A stretch of DNA of 64,000 bases from Neisseriaceae bacterium CLB008 (GCA_041228285.1 CP166133.1:1-64000); one strand, 5' to 3'; positions 1 to 12,983 are shown, counted from the first letter of the stretch. The notes: generated by a model from the letters alone, not told the origin. Numbers and translations: made by a program.

Positions 1-1890
1 TACCCTACAGAATACGACGTGATCGTCGTCGGCGGCGGCCATGCCGGCACCGAGGCTGCGCTAGCCAGCGCCCGCATGGGCGCTAAAACCCTTTTGGTGA
101 CCCACAATATTGAAACCCTGGGGCAAATGTCCTGCAATCCGTCTATTGGCGGCATTGGCAAGGGCCATTTGGTGCGCGAAGTCGATGCCCTAGGCGGCAT
201 CATGGCCTTGGCCACCGACATCGGCGGCATTCAGTTTCGTCGCTTGAACGCTTCTAAAGGCCCTGCGGTACGCGCTACCCGCGCCCAGGCCGACCGTCTT
301 TTATATAAGGCGGCCGTGCGCCATGCGCTGGAGAACCAAGAGCATCTAGACATTTTCCAACAGCAGGTCGAAGACGTATTGCTGGATGGCGACCGCATCA
401 GCGGCGTGATGACTACGATTGGGCTGGCGTTTCACGCCAAGGCCGTGGTGGTGACGGCTGGGACGTTTTTGTCGGGTAAAATCCACATTGGTTTGGAAAA
501 CTACCAAGGCGGCCGCGCCGGTGAAATGGCGGCGATGGGCTTGGGCGCGCGCTTAAAAGAGCTGGCTTTGCCGCTTGGGCGTTTAAAAACCGGTACCCCG
601 CCGCGCATTGACGGGCGCAGCATCGACTTTTCGCAAATGACGGAACAAAAAGGCGACACGCCAACGCCGGTGTTTTCGGTACGTGGCCATGCCGGCCTGC
701 ATCCACAGCAAATGAGCTGCTGGATTACCCACACCAATGAGCGCACCCACGACATCATTCGCTCTGGTTTTGACCGCAGCCCCATGTTTACCGGCAAGAT
801 CGAAGGCGTGGGCCCACGTTACTGCCCTTCGGTTGAGGATAAAATTAACCGCTTTGCCGACAAAGAAAGCCATCAGATCTTCTTAGAACCAGAAGGTTTG
901 ACCACGAATGAATATTACCCTAACGGTATTTCGACGAGCTTGCCGTTTGACATCCAAATTGGCCTGGTGCGCAGCATTAAGGGCCTAGAAAACGCCCATA
1001 TTTTGCGCCCTGGCTACGCCATTGAATACGATTATTTCGATCCGCGTAACCTTAAAGCTAGCCTGGAAACCAAAACCATTGCTGGGCTATTTTTTGCCGG
1101 CCAAATCAATGGCACCACCGGCTATGAAGAAGCCGCCGCGCAAGGCCTTGTGGCCGGTACCAACGCCGTGCTGTACACGCGAGAGCAAGATGCTTGGGCG
1201 CCGAAACGTGAAGAATCTTATCTGGGCGTGATGATCGACGATTTGATCACCAAGGGCGTGAACGAGCCTTATCGCATGTTCACCAGCCGCGCCGAGTATC
1301 GCCTCCAGCTGCGTGAGGACAATGCCGACATGCGCCTGACCGAAGAAGGCTATCGTCTAGGCCTAGTGGGCGAAGATCAATGGCGCGCCTTCAGCGATAA
1401 GCGTGAAGCGGTTGAGCGTGAAGTGGCGCGTCTACGCAGTACGTGGTACACGCCGGGTAAAGTAGACAAAGACGTGCAGCAAGCGGTTTTGGGCCAGGCG
1501 ATGACTCACGAATACAGTTTGTATGATTTATTGCGCCGTCCTAATGTACACTATGAGACCTTGATGCAGTTTCCGGAGTCGGCCGCGGCCGAACCTTTGA
1601 GTGAAGAAGTCATCGATCAAGTGACCATTCAGGTAAAATATCAAGGCTATATTGATCGCCAGAACATTGAAATTGAGCGCCGCCAGTCTTTAGACGAAAC
1701 CAAGCTGCCGATGGATGCGGATTACAGTAAAGTCGCCGGCCTCTCTAAAGAAGTGCAGCAGAAACTGAGCGAGCATCGGCCAGAAACCGTGGGCCAAGCC
1801 TCACGCATCTCTGGCGTGACCCCAGCCGCCGTGGCGCTGTTGCTGGTACATTTAAAACGTGGATTCCAAGGAGCAAAAACGCATGACTAG
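1..1890 (+). CDS. mnmG: MnmG, tRNA uridine-5-carboxymethylaminomethyl synthesis protein (5' partial)
   Basis: FAD-binding subunit of the MnmE-MnmG complex, which installs the carboxymethylaminomethyl group on U34 of certain tRNAs. The reading frame is open from base 1 ([10 protein letters not shown]), so the GTG at 19 is an internal Val and the true start lies one or two codons before the window. The dinucleotide-binding motif [10 protein letters not shown] follows at once. Both family signatures are present: [11 protein letters not shown] in the middle and [16 protein letters not shown] near residue 370. About 629 residues are visible, the normal family length, and the helical C-terminal tRNA/MnmE-binding domain is intact. 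The gene overlaps rsmG by 8 bp and heads the usual gidA-gidB-parA-parB block. Confidence 0.97.
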   Translation, partial: YPTEYDVIVVGGGHAGTEAALASARMGAKTLLVTHNIETLGQMSCNPSIGGIGKGHLVREVDALGGIMALATDIGGIQFRRLNASKGPAVRATRAQADRLLYKAAVRHALENQEHLDIFQQQVEDVLLDGDRISGVMTTIGLAFHAKAVVVTAGTFLSGKIHIGLENYQGGRAGEMAAMGLGARLKELALPLGRLKTGTPPRIDGRSIDFSQMTEQKGDTPTPVFSVRGHAGLHPQQMSCWITHTNERTHDIIRSGFDRSPMFTGKIEGVGPRYCPSVEDKINRFADKESHQIFLEPEGLTTNEYYPNGISTSLPFDIQIGLVRSIKGLENAHILRPGYAIEYDYFDPRNLKASLETKTIAGLFFAGQINGTTGYEEAAAQGLVAGTNAVLYTREQDAWAPKREESYLGVMIDDLITKGVNEPYRMFTSRAEYRLQLREDNADMRLTEEGYRLGLVGEDQWRAFSDKREAVEREVARLRSTWYTPGKVDKDVQQAVLGQAMTHEYSLYDLLRRPNVHYETLMQFPESAAAEPLSEEVIDQVTIQVKYQGYIDRQNIEIERRQSLDETKLPMDADYSKVAGLSKEVQQKLSEHRPETVGQASRISGVTPAAVALLLVHLKRGFQGAKTHD

Positions 1891-2527
1891 TCGGGTGAGT
1901 GGACAGCAGCAGCTGCAACAGGGCATAGACGCCATGCAGCTGTCGTTTAGTGCTGAACAGCAGGCGCAAATGCTGGCCTATGTGGCGTTGCTGCAAAAAT
2001 GGAACAGCACTTATAACCTCACCGCGCTGCGCGATGAGGCCAGCATGATTTCTCATCATGTACTCGACAGCCTGTCGCTGATGCCCCACCTTGACCCAAG
2101 CAAACGCTTGATCGACGTTGGCTCTGGCGGCGGCATGCCCGGTATTTTGTGCGCCATCAGCTACCCCGAAATGGACATGACGCTCTTGGACGCCAACCGT
2201 AAGAAAACCACGTTTTTGCAGCAGGTGGTGATTGAGCTAGGCTTGAGCAATGTGCAGGTTAAGTCGTGCCGGGTCGAAACCTTAGCCGATCAGTCGTATG
2301 AAATCGTCACCAGCCGCGCGTTTGCGGAATTGGCCGATTTTGTGACCCTCACGCGTGAATTGATTCACCCGCAAGGAGAGTGGTTGGCGATGAAGGGCAT
2401 GTACCCCAAAGAAGAAATTGATCGCCTTCCCGAGTGGGTTGAGGTGACGGCCGTGAAGTCGCTGTCTGTGCCCGCCGTGGCGGCAGAGCGCCATTTAGTG
2501 TGTATGCAAAAGAGAGAGACACCATGA
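1883..2527 (+). CDS. rsmG: RsmG, 16S rRNA (guanine-N7) methyltransferase
   Basis: SAM-dependent methyltransferase (GidB) that makes m7G at the G527-equivalent position of 16S rRNA. The Rossmann motif [16 protein letters not shown] lies near residue 75, followed by the acidic loop LLDANRKK. The ATG at 1883 is preferred over the upstream in-frame GTG at 1859: AAGGAG at 1868-1873 precedes it and it gives 214 residues, a typical length. The start overlaps the mnmG stop by 8 bp and the stop overlaps parA in an ATGA, so the genes are probably translationally coupled. Confidence 0.96.
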   Translation: MTSRVSGQQQLQQGIDAMQLSFSAEQQAQMLAYVALLQKWNSTYNLTALRDEASMISHHVLDSLSLMPHLDPSKRLIDVGSGGGMPGILCAISYPEMDMTLLDANRKKTTFLQQVVIELGLSNVQVKSCRVETLADQSYEIVTSRAFAELADFVTLTRELIHPQGEWLAMKGMYPKEEIDRLPEWVEVTAVKSLSVPAVAAERHLVCMQKRETP

Positions 2528-3297
2528 GTGCCTATGTGATTGCGGTAGCAAACCAAAAGGGCGGCGTGGGTAAAACCACCACCGTCGTGAACCTGGCGGC
2601 GTCTTTGGTCGAAAAGGGTAAGAAGGTTTTGATCGTCGACCTCGACCCTCAGGGCAACGCCACCACCGGCAGCGGCCTGAATAAGGGCAGCGTGAAGCTG
2701 GGCGTCTACCACGTGCTGTTGGGCGACAACAGCGTGGTTGAAGCTAAACTGGCTAGCCCCAGCGGCGGTTTTGATGTCTTGGCCGCTAACCGTAGCCTAT
2801 CGGGCGCTGAAGTGGAGCTGGTGCAGGAGCTGGCGCGTGAAATGCGCCTTAAAAATGCGCTACAAGAGGTGATTGACGACTATGATTACATCTTACTGGA
2901 TTGCCCGCCTACGCTGACGCTCTTAACCTTAAATGGTTTGGTAGCGGCCGATGGGGTGATCGTGCCTATGGTGTGTGAATACTATGCGCTAGAAGGCATT
3001 TCCGATCTGATCGCGACCTTGCGTAAAATCCGCCAGGCCATCAATCCTAACCTTGGCCTTTTGGGCATTGTGCGCACCATGTACGATGCGCGCAGCAAGC
3101 TGTCGCAGCAGGTGTCGGAGCAGCTGACCCAGCACTTTGGCGCAGAGCTGTTCGCCACCAATATTCCCCGCAATATTCGCTTGGCCGAGGCGCCGAGCCA
3201 CGGCATGCCCGCCTTGGCCTACGATGCCAATGCACGCGGTACTTTGGCCTATTTGGCCTTGGCAGACGAAGTGATGGCCCGCGTGGCCGAACGATAG
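2524..3297 (+). CDS. parA: ParA, chromosome-partitioning ATPase
   Basis: Deviant Walker ATPase (ParA/Soj/MinD superfamily) that binds DNA nonspecifically as an ATP dimer and moves ParB-parS complexes. The deviant P-loop KGGVGKTT is at residues 12-19, followed by DLDPQGNATTG (Walker A') and the Walker B-like DYILLDCPP. The start at 2524 shares an ATGA with the rsmG stop; an upstream in-frame ATG at 2500 would extend it into rsmG. Length is 257 residues, typical for chromosomal ParA. parB follows after 8 bp. Confidence 0.96.
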   Translation: MSAYVIAVANQKGGVGKTTTVVNLAASLVEKGKKVLIVDLDPQGNATTGSGLNKGSVKLGVYHVLLGDNSVVEAKLASPSGGFDVLAANRSLSGAEVELVQELAREMRLKNALQEVIDDYDYILLDCPPTLTLLTLNGLVAADGVIVPMVCEYYALEGISDLIATLRKIRQAINPNLGLLGIVRTMYDARSKLSQQVSEQLTQHFGAELFATNIPRNIRLAEAPSHGMPALAYDANARGTLAYLALADEVMARVAER

Positions 3298-3305
3298 GAT
3301 AGATG

Positions 3306-4163
3306 ATGACAAAACCTAAGGGATTGGGCCGCGGCCTAGATGCATTACTGGTGTCTTCGGTAGAGGAGGGCGCCTTTAGCGACCGCTTAACCACCTTGGC
3401 GATTGCCGACATTCGCCCTGGGCGCTATCAGCCTCGGGTGCAGATCGATGATGAGGCGCTAGAAGATTTGGCCCAGTCGATTCGCGAGCAGGGCGTGATT
3501 CAGCCTGTCATCGTGCGTGAATCAGGCTTGGATAAATACGAAATCATTGCCGGCGAGCGTCGCTGGCGCGCCAGCCAATTGGCTGGGCTGACCCAGATTC
3601 CTGCGGTGATCAAAAGCATCAGCGACGAAACCGCTTTAGCGATGGGCTTGATCGAAAATATTCAGCGCCAAAATCTCAACCCTATCGAAGAGGCCGAAGG
3701 GCTAAAGCGCTTGGTGGACGAGTTTGGCATGACGCATGAGGCCGTGGCTAAATCAGTCGGCCGCAGCCGCAGCAGCATCTCTAATAGCCTGCGCCTGTTG
3801 TCGTTACCGGTGGAGGTGAAAGACTTTATCTTCAATAAGCAGCTAGAGATGGGCCATGCCCGCGCCTTGCTGTCGTTGCCGGTTTTAGCACAGCTAGACT
3901 TGGCCCATAAGGCGGCTAAGCTAGGCTGGTCTGTGCGCGAAGTGGAAAAGCGCGCCCAGGCGCTGCTCGCCGAAAAAACAACACCTATTGCGGCAGCGAA
4001 ACAGCCCAATCCCGACCTAGCTATTTTGCAAGAACAGCTGTCGCAAACGCTGGGCGTGACGGTGGACATCAAAAGCAATCAAAAGCAAAAAGGTAAAATG
4101 GTTTTACATTTTGATAATTTGGACGAATTTGATGGTTTGTTGCAGAAATTAGGGGTAAAATAA
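3306..4163 (+). CDS. parB: ParB, chromosome-partitioning CTPase/DNA-binding protein
   Basis: Centromere-binding partner of ParA: a parS-specific DNA clamp that uses CTP in characterised homologues. The N-terminus carries the ParA-stimulating basic segment GLGRGLDALL. It is followed by the ParB/Srx domain with the GERRWRAS nucleotide-contact motif, ENIQRQNLNPIEEA, a central helix-turn-helix (HEAVAKSVGRSRSSISNSL) and a C-terminal dimerisation domain. Two ATGs are adjacent (3303 and 3306). The second sits 7 nt from AGG at 3296-3298 and was preferred, giving 285 residues. No canonical 16-bp parS palindrome was noticed in the window by eye. Confidence 0.95.
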   Translation: MTKPKGLGRGLDALLVSSVEEGAFSDRLTTLAIADIRPGRYQPRVQIDDEALEDLAQSIREQGVIQPVIVRESGLDKYEIIAGERRWRASQLAGLTQIPAVIKSISDETALAMGLIENIQRQNLNPIEEAEGLKRLVDEFGMTHEAVAKSVGRSRSSISNSLRLLSLPVEVKDFIFNKQLEMGHARALLSLPVLAQLDLAHKAAKLGWSVREVEKRAQALLAEKTTPIAAAKQPNPDLAILQEQLSQTLGVTVDIKSNQKQKGKMVLHFDNLDEFDGLLQKLGVK

Positions 4164-4300
4164 AGGGCTTTTTTAAAAGAGCTTTATAGAATACGCCGAG
4201 CGCCTAGATACTGTGATAGAATCGCGCCAGATTATGCTAAGTTGTCCCGCAATAAAGGTTGTTTTGTCGTTAGAAATCATTGTTTATTGTAGGGTTGTTC

Positions 4301-4329
4301 TTGACGATTTGGGTCGCGTTTATTATAGT
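4301..4329 (+). promoter_or_regulatory. Sigma-70 promoter of the atp operon
   Basis: TTGACG at 4301-4306 and TATAGT at 4324-4329 are separated by exactly 17 bp, close to the consensus for a strong housekeeping promoter. The site is 55 bp upstream of atpI in the 221-bp gap after parB, as expected for the ATP synthase operon. The start site is inferred, not observed. Confidence 0.7.
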
Positions 4330-4384
4330 TACGGCGCTTTAGCAGTCTCTACCGCTCAAAACGCTTTTTAATTTAAGGAAAAAA

Positions 4385-5573
<1,189 letters not shown>

Positions 5574-5587
5574 GTAGTTTTGACTAG

Positions 5588-5628
5588 GCGGCTTAAAATT
5601 TTGTTTTAAGTCGCTCGGTTTATTTTTT
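5588..5628 (+). promoter_or_regulatory. Stem-loop with U-rich tail between atpB and atpE
   Basis: An 11-bp stem pairs 5588-5598 with 5604-5614 (one G-U pair) around a 5-nt loop, and the following 60 nt are strongly U-rich. It lies between atpB and atpE, where transcript level or processing could set c-subunit yield. It resembles an intrinsic terminator but sits inside an operon that must be read through. A role in partial termination or RNase processing is inference. Confidence 0.45.
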
Positions 5629-5679
5629 AGTTTTGTCTTTTTTTTGTATCTTTACCTTTATATATTTAAGGAGCTGTAA

Positions 5680-5919
<240 letters not shown>

Positions 5920-5968
5920 TTTTGAACCATTCTTTTTTTGAACATGACAAATCACGAAAGCTAAATCC

Positions 5969-6439
5969 GTGAATTTAAACGCAACCCTATTTGCGCAGTT
6001 AATTGTCTTCTTCATCTTAGTGTGGTTCACCATGAAGTTCGTGTGGCCCCCTATTGTGAAAGCACTTGACGAGCGCGCCGACAAAATCGCCGAAGGCTTA
6101 GCAGCTGCTGAGCGTGGTAAGAGCGATTTTGAACAGGCAGAAAAGCGTGTTGCAGCAATCTTGGCCGAAGGGCGTAATCAGGTAGCCGAAATGGTTGCCA
6201 ACGCCGATAAAAGAGCAGCACAAATTTTAGACGAAGCAAAAACAACTGCTTCTACTGAAGCCGCTCGTATCTTGGCTTCTGCGCAGGCAGAAATTGAACA
6301 AGAAGCTAACCGCGCACGTGAAGTATTACGTGAACAAGTTGCTGCTTTAGCAGTAGCTGGTGCGGAAAAAATCTTGCGTCAAGAGATTAACGAACAGCAA
6401 CACGCGAACATCCTTAGCACCCTTAAACAGGAGCTATAA
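5969..6439 (+). CDS. atpF: AtpF, ATP synthase Fo subunit b
   Basis: Peripheral-stalk subunit: one N-terminal transmembrane helix (residues 5-25) followed by a long charged coiled coil rich in Ala, Glu and Lys. The start codon is GTG at 5969. It is supported by the N-terminus [15 protein letters not shown], which matches the family start, and by the KFVWPPI motif after the membrane helix. 156 residues, the usual length. atpH begins 5 bp after the stop. Confidence 0.96.
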   Translation: MNLNATLFAQLIVFFILVWFTMKFVWPPIVKALDERADKIAEGLAAAERGKSDFEQAEKRVAAILAEGRNQVAEMVANADKRAAQILDEAKTTASTEAARILASAQAEIEQEANRAREVLREQVAALAVAGAEKILRQEINEQQHANILSTLKQEL

Positions 6440-6444
6440 CGCTT

Positions 6445-6984
6445 ATGGCTGAGTTCGCAACAATTGCCAGGCCCTATGCAAACGCATTGTTTGGTTTGGC
6501 TCAGGAAAGTAACAAACTCGTTCCTTGGTTGAGTGAACTTGAGACACTGGTACAAATCGTGTCACAACCTAAAGTACAGGCTTATCTAGATCAGCCTGAG
6601 TTAAGCAGCGAAGCACGCACCAAAGAAATCCTTGCCCTATGCAACGATTTCGGTGGCGAAGCAGCTTTACAAAACTTTGTGACCGTCGTATCTGAAAATG
6701 GACGCTTGGTTGTATTGCCCGAAATTTTGGCGCAATACCAAGACTTGATGTTGCAAGCAAGCGGTACCCAAAAAGCGGTTGTGTACAGCGCTTATCCAGT
6801 AAGTGATGAGCAGTTGGCGCAAATCGTGAGCGATTTGAAACAACGCTTCGGTACTGAGTTGCAAGCCACAGTCGAAATCAAACCAGAGCTCATTGGTGGT
6901 GTCAAAATTGAAGTTGGCGACCAAGTGCTAGACATGTCAGTTCAGGGCAAATTGAATGCCTTGTACTCGGCAATTAAAAGTTAG
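6445..6984 (+). CDS. atpH: AtpH, ATP synthase F1 subunit delta
   Basis: OSCP/delta subunit that links the b stalk to the top of the alpha3beta3 hexamer. The 179-residue protein begins with the family-typical IARPYANALFGLA. Its C-terminus has the conserved segment ELIGGVKIEVGDQVLDMSV. It follows atpF by 5 bp and precedes atpA by 10 bp, within the standard operon order. Confidence 0.96.
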   Translation: MAEFATIARPYANALFGLAQESNKLVPWLSELETLVQIVSQPKVQAYLDQPELSSEARTKEILALCNDFGGEAALQNFVTVVSENGRLVVLPEILAQYQDLMLQASGTQKAVVYSAYPVSDEQLAQIVSDLKQRFGTELQATVEIKPELIGGVKIEVGDQVLDMSVQGKLNALYSAIKS

Positions 6985-6994
6985 GAGATAATTC

Positions 6995-8542
6995 ATGCAG
7001 CTGAATCCTGCTGAGATCAGCGATTTGATTAAAGCCAAGATTGAGAACTTGAACGTGAGTCAAGAAACCCATACCAAAGGTACGGTTATTTCTGTGACAG
7101 ACGGTATTGTTCGCATTCACGGCCTATCAAACGTGATGCAAGGTGAAATGCTCGCATTCCCCGGTGACACTTTTGGCTTAGCCATGAACTTAGAGCGTGA
7201 CTCTGTCGGCGCCGTAGTGTTGGGTGAATACGAACACATTAGTGAAGGTGACGAAGTTACTTGCACTGGACGCATTTTAGAAGTGCCAGTTGGCCGCGAA
7301 TTGGTTGGCCGTGTTGTTGATGCTTTGGGTCGTCCTATCGACGGTAAAGGCCCGATTGCCGCAACGCAAACTGCCCCGATCGAAAAAATTGCCCCAGGCG
7401 TGATTGCCCGTCAATCAGTTGATGAGCCTTTACAAACCGGTATTAAAGCCATTGACTCAATGGTACCAGTAGGTCGCGGTCAACGTGAGTTGATCATTGG
7501 TGACCGTCAAACTGGTAAAACCGCTGTGGCACTAGACGCTATTGTTAACCAAAAAGGTACGGGCGTTATCTGTATCTATGTTGCGGTTGGCCAAAAAGCC
7601 TCTTCTGTTGCCAACGTGGTTCGCCAACTTGAAGCCAACGGTGCGATGGATCACACCATTATTGTGGCCGCAACTGCTTCTGAAGCAGCTGCCCTACAGT
7701 TTATTGCGCCTTACGCAGGTTGCACCATGGGTGAATTCTTCCGCGACATCGGTGAAGATGCATTGATTGTATACGATGACTTGTCTAAACAAGCCGTTGC
7801 CTACCGTCAAATTTCTTTGCTGTTGCGTCGTCCACCAGGCCGTGAAGCTTACCCTGGCGACGTTTTCTACTTGCACTCTCGCTTGCTAGAGCGCGCTTCT
7901 CGCATCAATGCGAATGAAGTAGAAAAACGCACTAACGGTGCGGTAACAGGTAAAACCGGTTCTTTGACCGCGTTGCCTATTATTGAAACCCAAGCTGGTG
8001 ACGTTTCTGCTTTCGTACCAACCAACGTGATTTCGATTACCGACGGTCAGATCTTCTTAGAATCAGACTTGTTTAACTCAGGCATCCGTCCTGCGATTAA
8101 CGCCGGTATTTCTGTGTCTCGCGTGGGTGGTGCTGCACAAACTAAAGTCATCAAAAAATTGGGTGGCGGTATTCGTTTGGCCTTGGCCCAATACCGTGAA
8201 TTGGCAGCGTTCTCTCAGTTCGCGTCTGATCTTGACGAAACCACGCGCAAGCAGCTTGAGCATGGCGAGATCGTGACTGAATTGATGAAGCAAAAACAAT
8301 TCAACACTTTGAATATTGCTGAAATGGCTTTGACCCTATGGGCCGTGAATAATGGATCATACGTTGATGTGCCAGTAAGCAAGGCTTTGGCTTTTGAAGC
8401 TGAATTCTTGTCACATGTTCGTACCCAGCACGCTGAAGTATTGGCTCAAATGAACGAAAGTGGCGCAATGTCTAGCGACAGCGAAGCCGTTCTTTCGAAA
8501 GCCATGGAAACCTTCAAGTCAGCCTATTCTTACAAAGCTTAA
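6995..8542 (+). CDS. atpA: AtpA, ATP synthase F1 subunit alpha
   Basis: Non-catalytic nucleotide-binding subunit of F1. It has the Walker A motif GDRQTGKT at residues 169-176, the Walker B region [12 protein letters not shown] and the [15 protein letters not shown] segment. At 515 residues it is the normal length. The Shine-Dalgarno TTAGGAGA precedes the ATG. Confidence 0.98.
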   Translation: MQLNPAEISDLIKAKIENLNVSQETHTKGTVISVTDGIVRIHGLSNVMQGEMLAFPGDTFGLAMNLERDSVGAVVLGEYEHISEGDEVTCTGRILEVPVGRELVGRVVDALGRPIDGKGPIAATQTAPIEKIAPGVIARQSVDEPLQTGIKAIDSMVPVGRGQRELIIGDRQTGKTAVALDAIVNQKGTGVICIYVAVGQKASSVANVVRQLEANGAMDHTIIVAATASEAAALQFIAPYAGCTMGEFFRDIGEDALIVYDDLSKQAVAYRQISLLLRRPPGREAYPGDVFYLHSRLLERASRINANEVEKRTNGAVTGKTGSLTALPIIETQAGDVSAFVPTNVISITDGQIFLESDLFNSGIRPAINAGISVSRVGGAAQTKVIKKLGGGIRLALAQYRELAAFSQFASDLDETTRKQLEHGEIVTELMKQKQFNTLNIAEMALTLWAVNNGSYVDVPVSKALAFEAEFLSHVRTQHAEVLAQMNESGAMSSDSEAVLSKAMETFKSAYSYKA

Positions 8543-8563
8543 TGCTAAAGGAAAGGGTCGAAC

Positions 8564-9448
8564 ATGGCAGGAGCAGGTAAAGAGATTCTCACCAAAATTC
8601 GTAGTGTGAAAAATACCCAAAAAATCACACGTGCGATGCAAATGGTATCGACCTCTAAAATGCGTAAGACACAAGAGCGGATGCGCGCAGCGCGTCCGTA
8701 CGCAGACAAGGTACGGGTTGTAATGGCCCACCTTGCCAAAGCGGATGTGGCGGACGCATTGCCTATCTTAGAATCGCGTGAGCACATCCGTCGCGTGGGC
8801 ATTCTGGTGGTGACATCAGACAAAGGCCTGTGTGGCGGCTTAAACGCCAACGTTTTGAAAGCATTGTTTGCCAAAGTGCAAGAGTGCCAAGAACAAAACA
8901 TCGGTGTGGAAGTGTCTTGCTTCGGGAGCAAAGGTCTGGCCGCGTGCGAACGCGCGCAGCTAGACGTGGTTTCCAGCGCGGTTGATTTGGGCGATACCCC
9001 GAAAATGGAACGTATTATTGGCCCTGTGCGCGTTTTGATCGAACGTTATTTAGCTGGTGAAATTGACGCAGTTTATATGGTGTACTCAAAATTTGTGAAC
9101 ACCATGCGTCAAGAGCCAAGCCTAGAAACGTTGTTGCCGATTGGCTCTGAAGCCTTGTCTACAGAGAACCAAGACGGCACCCAGTCTAGCGCCATGGAAT
9201 ATGTATACGAACCAGATCCAGTGTCGGTATTAGAATTTTTGGTGCGACGCTATCTTGAGTCTGTGGTTTATCAAGCGATGTGTGACAACATGGCCTCTGA
9301 GCAAGCCGCGCGTATGGTTGCCATGAAAGCGGCAACCGATAACGCCGGTGAAGCGATTAAAGAATTGCAATTGGTGTACAACAAATCACGCCAAGCCGCA
9401 ATTACCACAGAATTGTCAGAAATTGTAGCGGGTGCAGCTGCTGTTTAA
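8564..9448 (+). CDS. atpG: AtpG, ATP synthase F1 subunit gamma
   Basis: Central rotor shaft of F1. The N-terminal helix carries the canonical IRSVKNTQKITRAMQMV, the central Rossmann-like domain includes VTSDKGLCGGLN, and the C-terminal helix contains MKAATDNAGEAIKELQLVYNK. These two helices form the coiled coil inside the hexamer. 294 residues; it sits in order between atpA and atpD. Confidence 0.97.
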   Translation: MAGAGKEILTKIRSVKNTQKITRAMQMVSTSKMRKTQERMRAARPYADKVRVVMAHLAKADVADALPILESREHIRRVGILVVTSDKGLCGGLNANVLKALFAKVQECQEQNIGVEVSCFGSKGLAACERAQLDVVSSAVDLGDTPKMERIIGPVRVLIERYLAGEIDAVYMVYSKFVNTMRQEPSLETLLPIGSEALSTENQDGTQSSAMEYVYEPDPVSVLEFLVRRYLESVVYQAMCDNMASEQAARMVAMKAATDNAGEAIKELQLVYNKSRQAAITTELSEIVAGAAAV

Positions 9449-9476
9449 GCGGCTGTTTTCGCTAAAAAAACTTTAG

Positions 9477-10883
<1,407 letters not shown>

Positions 10884-10893
10884 GGAGACAGGC

Positions 10894-11319
10894 ATGACTA
10901 CCATGCGAGTTGAAGTGGTCAGTAGTGAACAAAGCATCTATTCTGGTGAAGCAACCTTCTTGGTTGTGCCAACAGAAGAGGGTGAGTTGGGCATCTATCC
11001 ACGCCATATTCCTATTTTAAGCAAAGTGCGTCCTGGGGTGTTGGTTTTGACCGTCCCAGGTCAAGCTGAAAAAGTTTCGGTAGCGGTATCTGGCGGCCTT
11101 TTAGAAGTTCAGCCTGATGCGGTTACCGTATTGGCCGAAATCGCTGTTCGCGCTGATGATTTGGACGAAGCTCGCGCTTTAGAGGCTCAAAAAGCCGCTA
11201 AAGAGCGTTTGGCCAAAGCAAAAGACGAAAAGTCGACTGCCGATGCTCAAGCCGCTTTGGCGTCTGCCATTGCCCAGCTGAAAACTTTGGAATATTTACG
11301 CAAACGTGCGGGTCACTAA
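10894..11319 (+). CDS. atpC: AtpC, ATP synthase F1 subunit epsilon
   Basis: Last gene of the atp operon. The epsilon subunit contacts gamma and the c-ring and can inhibit ATP hydrolysis through its C-terminal helices. The N-terminal beta-sandwich contains EGELGIYPRHIPILSKVRPG, and the C-terminal helical hairpin is rich in Ala and Lys. 141 residues. An intrinsic terminator follows within about 20 bp. Confidence 0.96.
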   Translation: MTTMRVEVVSSEQSIYSGEATFLVVPTEEGELGIYPRHIPILSKVRPGVLVLTVPGQAEKVSVAVSGGLLEVQPDAVTVLAEIAVRADDLDEARALEAQKAAKERLAKAKDEKSTADAQAALASAIAQLKTLEYLRKRAGH

Positions 11320-11336
11320 GTAAGAGACTCAAACCG

Positions 11337-11366
11337 AAAAAAAGCCGCTTTTATAGCGGCTTTTTT
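11337..11366 (+). terminator. Intrinsic terminator of the atp operon
   Basis: GCCGCT (11344-11349) pairs with AGCGGC (11355-11360) around loop TTTAT. The stem is extended by an A-run upstream and a T-run downstream. It lies just after atpC and is a classic Rho-independent terminator. Confidence 0.9.
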
Positions 11367-11419
11367 AGTTGTACGCCCCATGATTGGGCGTGTGCCAGAA
11401 TGAACTGAAGAGACAAAGA

Positions 11420-12733
11420 ATGAATGCAGTGTTGTTGGCCGTTTTGGTCATGTTGGTGTTGTCCGTGGCCCGCGTCCACGTAGTGTTAAGCCTGTTAATC
11501 GGCGCCTTAGTGGGCGGCCTGGCTGGCGGCTTAGGCGTGGTGAAAACCGTGCAGGTGTTTCAAGATGGCTTAGCCGGTGGTGCCACGATTGCGCTCTCTT
11601 ATGCCATGCTGGGTGCTTTTGCGATGGCCATCGCCCACTCAGGCCTGCCGCAGGCCATTGCCAACTGGGTGATCGCCAAAATCGAGGGCGCAGGGCGGGG
11701 CGGCCTGATTAAATGGAGCGTGTTGTTGGCCTTAGTCGGCATCAGCATCAGCAGCCAAAACATCTTGCCGATTCACATTGCATTTATTCCCCTGATTGTG
11801 CCGCCGCTCTTAGTGGCCATGACCAAATTAAACCTCGACCGTCGCGCCGTCGCCTGCTGCCTGACCTTTGGCCTGGTGACCACGTATATGTTTTTACCCT
11901 ATGGCTTTGGCGATATTTTCCTAAATAAAATCCTACTCGCCAATATTCAAAAATCCGGCCTCGACATCAGCGGCATCAACGTCATGCACGCCATGGCCAT
12001 CCCCGCCCTAGGCATGGTGGGGGGCTTATTGATTGCCGTGTTGATCACCTACCGCAAGCCACGCCAATATGCCCTCATTGGCGCCACTGAAGCGAGTAGC
12101 GAGGGGCCGGCTTCTTCACCGTGGCGTACCGGCATTGCCCTAGCCGCCGTGGTGTTGGCCTTTGTGATTCAGGTCAAAACCGGCTCCATGATCGTCGGCG
12201 CCTTGGTGGGCTTTGTGCTCTTTATGGTGTCGGGCGTGGTGCGTTGGAAAGACGCCGATGATGTATTTAACCAAGGCCTTAGAATGATGGCGCTGGTGGG
12301 CTTTATCATGATTTCGGCGCAAGGCTTTGCCGAGGTGATGAAGGCCACCGACCAAATCAAGCCCATGGTCGATGCCTCGGCCGCGCTGTTCGCCGGCTCC
12401 AAAGGCATGGCTGCCTTAGCCATGCTGGTGGTGGGCCTCATCATCACCATGGGCATTGGCAGCTCGTTTTCGACCGTGCCCATCATCGCCGCGATTTACA
12501 CGCCACTGTGCTTAAGCATGGGCTTTTCGCCGCTGGCCACCGTGGCCTTAATCGGCGCCGCTGGCGCCTTAGGCGATGCCGGCTCGCCCGCCTCAGATTC
12601 CACCCTAGGGCCAACGGCAGGCCTGAACGTGGATGGGCAGCACGACCACATGCGCGACACGGTCTTGCCCACCTTTTTACATTTTAATATTCCTGTTATG
12701 ATCACGGGATGGATTGCAGCGATGGTATTGTGA
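11420..12733 (+). CDS. Na+/H+ antiporter family membrane protein
   Basis: Polytopic inner-membrane protein of 437 residues with about 11-12 hydrophobic segments. The overall pattern fits the Na+/H+ antiporter (NhaC/YuiF-like) group: polar membrane motifs such as SSQNILPIHIAFIPLIVPP, GIGSSFSTVPIIAAIY, and the C-terminal GDAGSPASDSTLGPTAGL. The exchanged ion is not established from sequence. The ATG at 11420 (after GAAGAG) is preferred over an in-frame upstream GTG at 11384. It begins after the atp terminator, so it has its own promoter, and is followed 1 bp later by slyX. Confidence 0.85.
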   Translation: MNAVLLAVLVMLVLSVARVHVVLSLLIGALVGGLAGGLGVVKTVQVFQDGLAGGATIALSYAMLGAFAMAIAHSGLPQAIANWVIAKIEGAGRGGLIKWSVLLALVGISISSQNILPIHIAFIPLIVPPLLVAMTKLNLDRRAVACCLTFGLVTTYMFLPYGFGDIFLNKILLANIQKSGLDISGINVMHAMAIPALGMVGGLLIAVLITYRKPRQYALIGATEASSEGPASSPWRTGIALAAVVLAFVIQVKTGSMIVGALVGFVLFMVSGVVRWKDADDVFNQGLRMMALVGFIMISAQGFAEVMKATDQIKPMVDASAALFAGSKGMAALAMLVVGLIITMGIGSSFSTVPIIAAIYTPLCLSMGFSPLATVALIGAAGALGDAGSPASDSTLGPTAGLNVDGQHDHMRDTVLPTFLHFNIPVMITGWIAAMVL

Positions 12734-12734
12734 A

Positions 12735-12962
12735 ATGAACGACATAGACACCTTAAGCGAGCGGCTGATCGAGGCCGAAATTAAATTGGCCTTACAGGAC
12801 GAGCTCTTGGACGCCTTAAATCGCCGTATGGCGGAACTACAGGCGCAGCTAGACCTACAGCAGGCACAGCTACGCATGCTGTATCAGCAAGGCATGGACA
12901 AAGGCGGCGACGGCAGCGATGAGCCGCGCTCTTTATTCGACGACATTCCCCCTCATTATTAA
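12735..12962 (+). CDS. slyX: SlyX family protein
   Basis: Short (75 residues), almost entirely coiled-coil protein: residues 5-60 form a continuous heptad-rich helix. The C-terminus ends in the family-characteristic SLFDDIPPHY. Its function is unknown across the family. The ATG at 12735 lies 1 bp after the antiporter stop and has no clear Shine-Dalgarno, suggesting translational coupling. An upstream ATG at 12714 would overlap the antiporter. Confidence 0.88.
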   Translation: MNDIDTLSERLIEAEIKLALQDELLDALNRRMAELQAQLDLQQAQLRMLYQQGMDKGGDGSDEPRSLFDDIPPHY

Positions 12963-12983
12963 TGCTCAGCTGAAAGCCCTTTC

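Noticed and set aside
413-873. Antisense ORFs of about 97 codons inside mnmG
   Set aside because: Shadows of a strongly conserved gene, with low-complexity composition and no start signals.
4164-4384. Replication origin next to parAB
   Set aside because: The gap contains a clear promoter but no recognisable DnaA-box cluster; no dnaA or dnaN gene is in the window.
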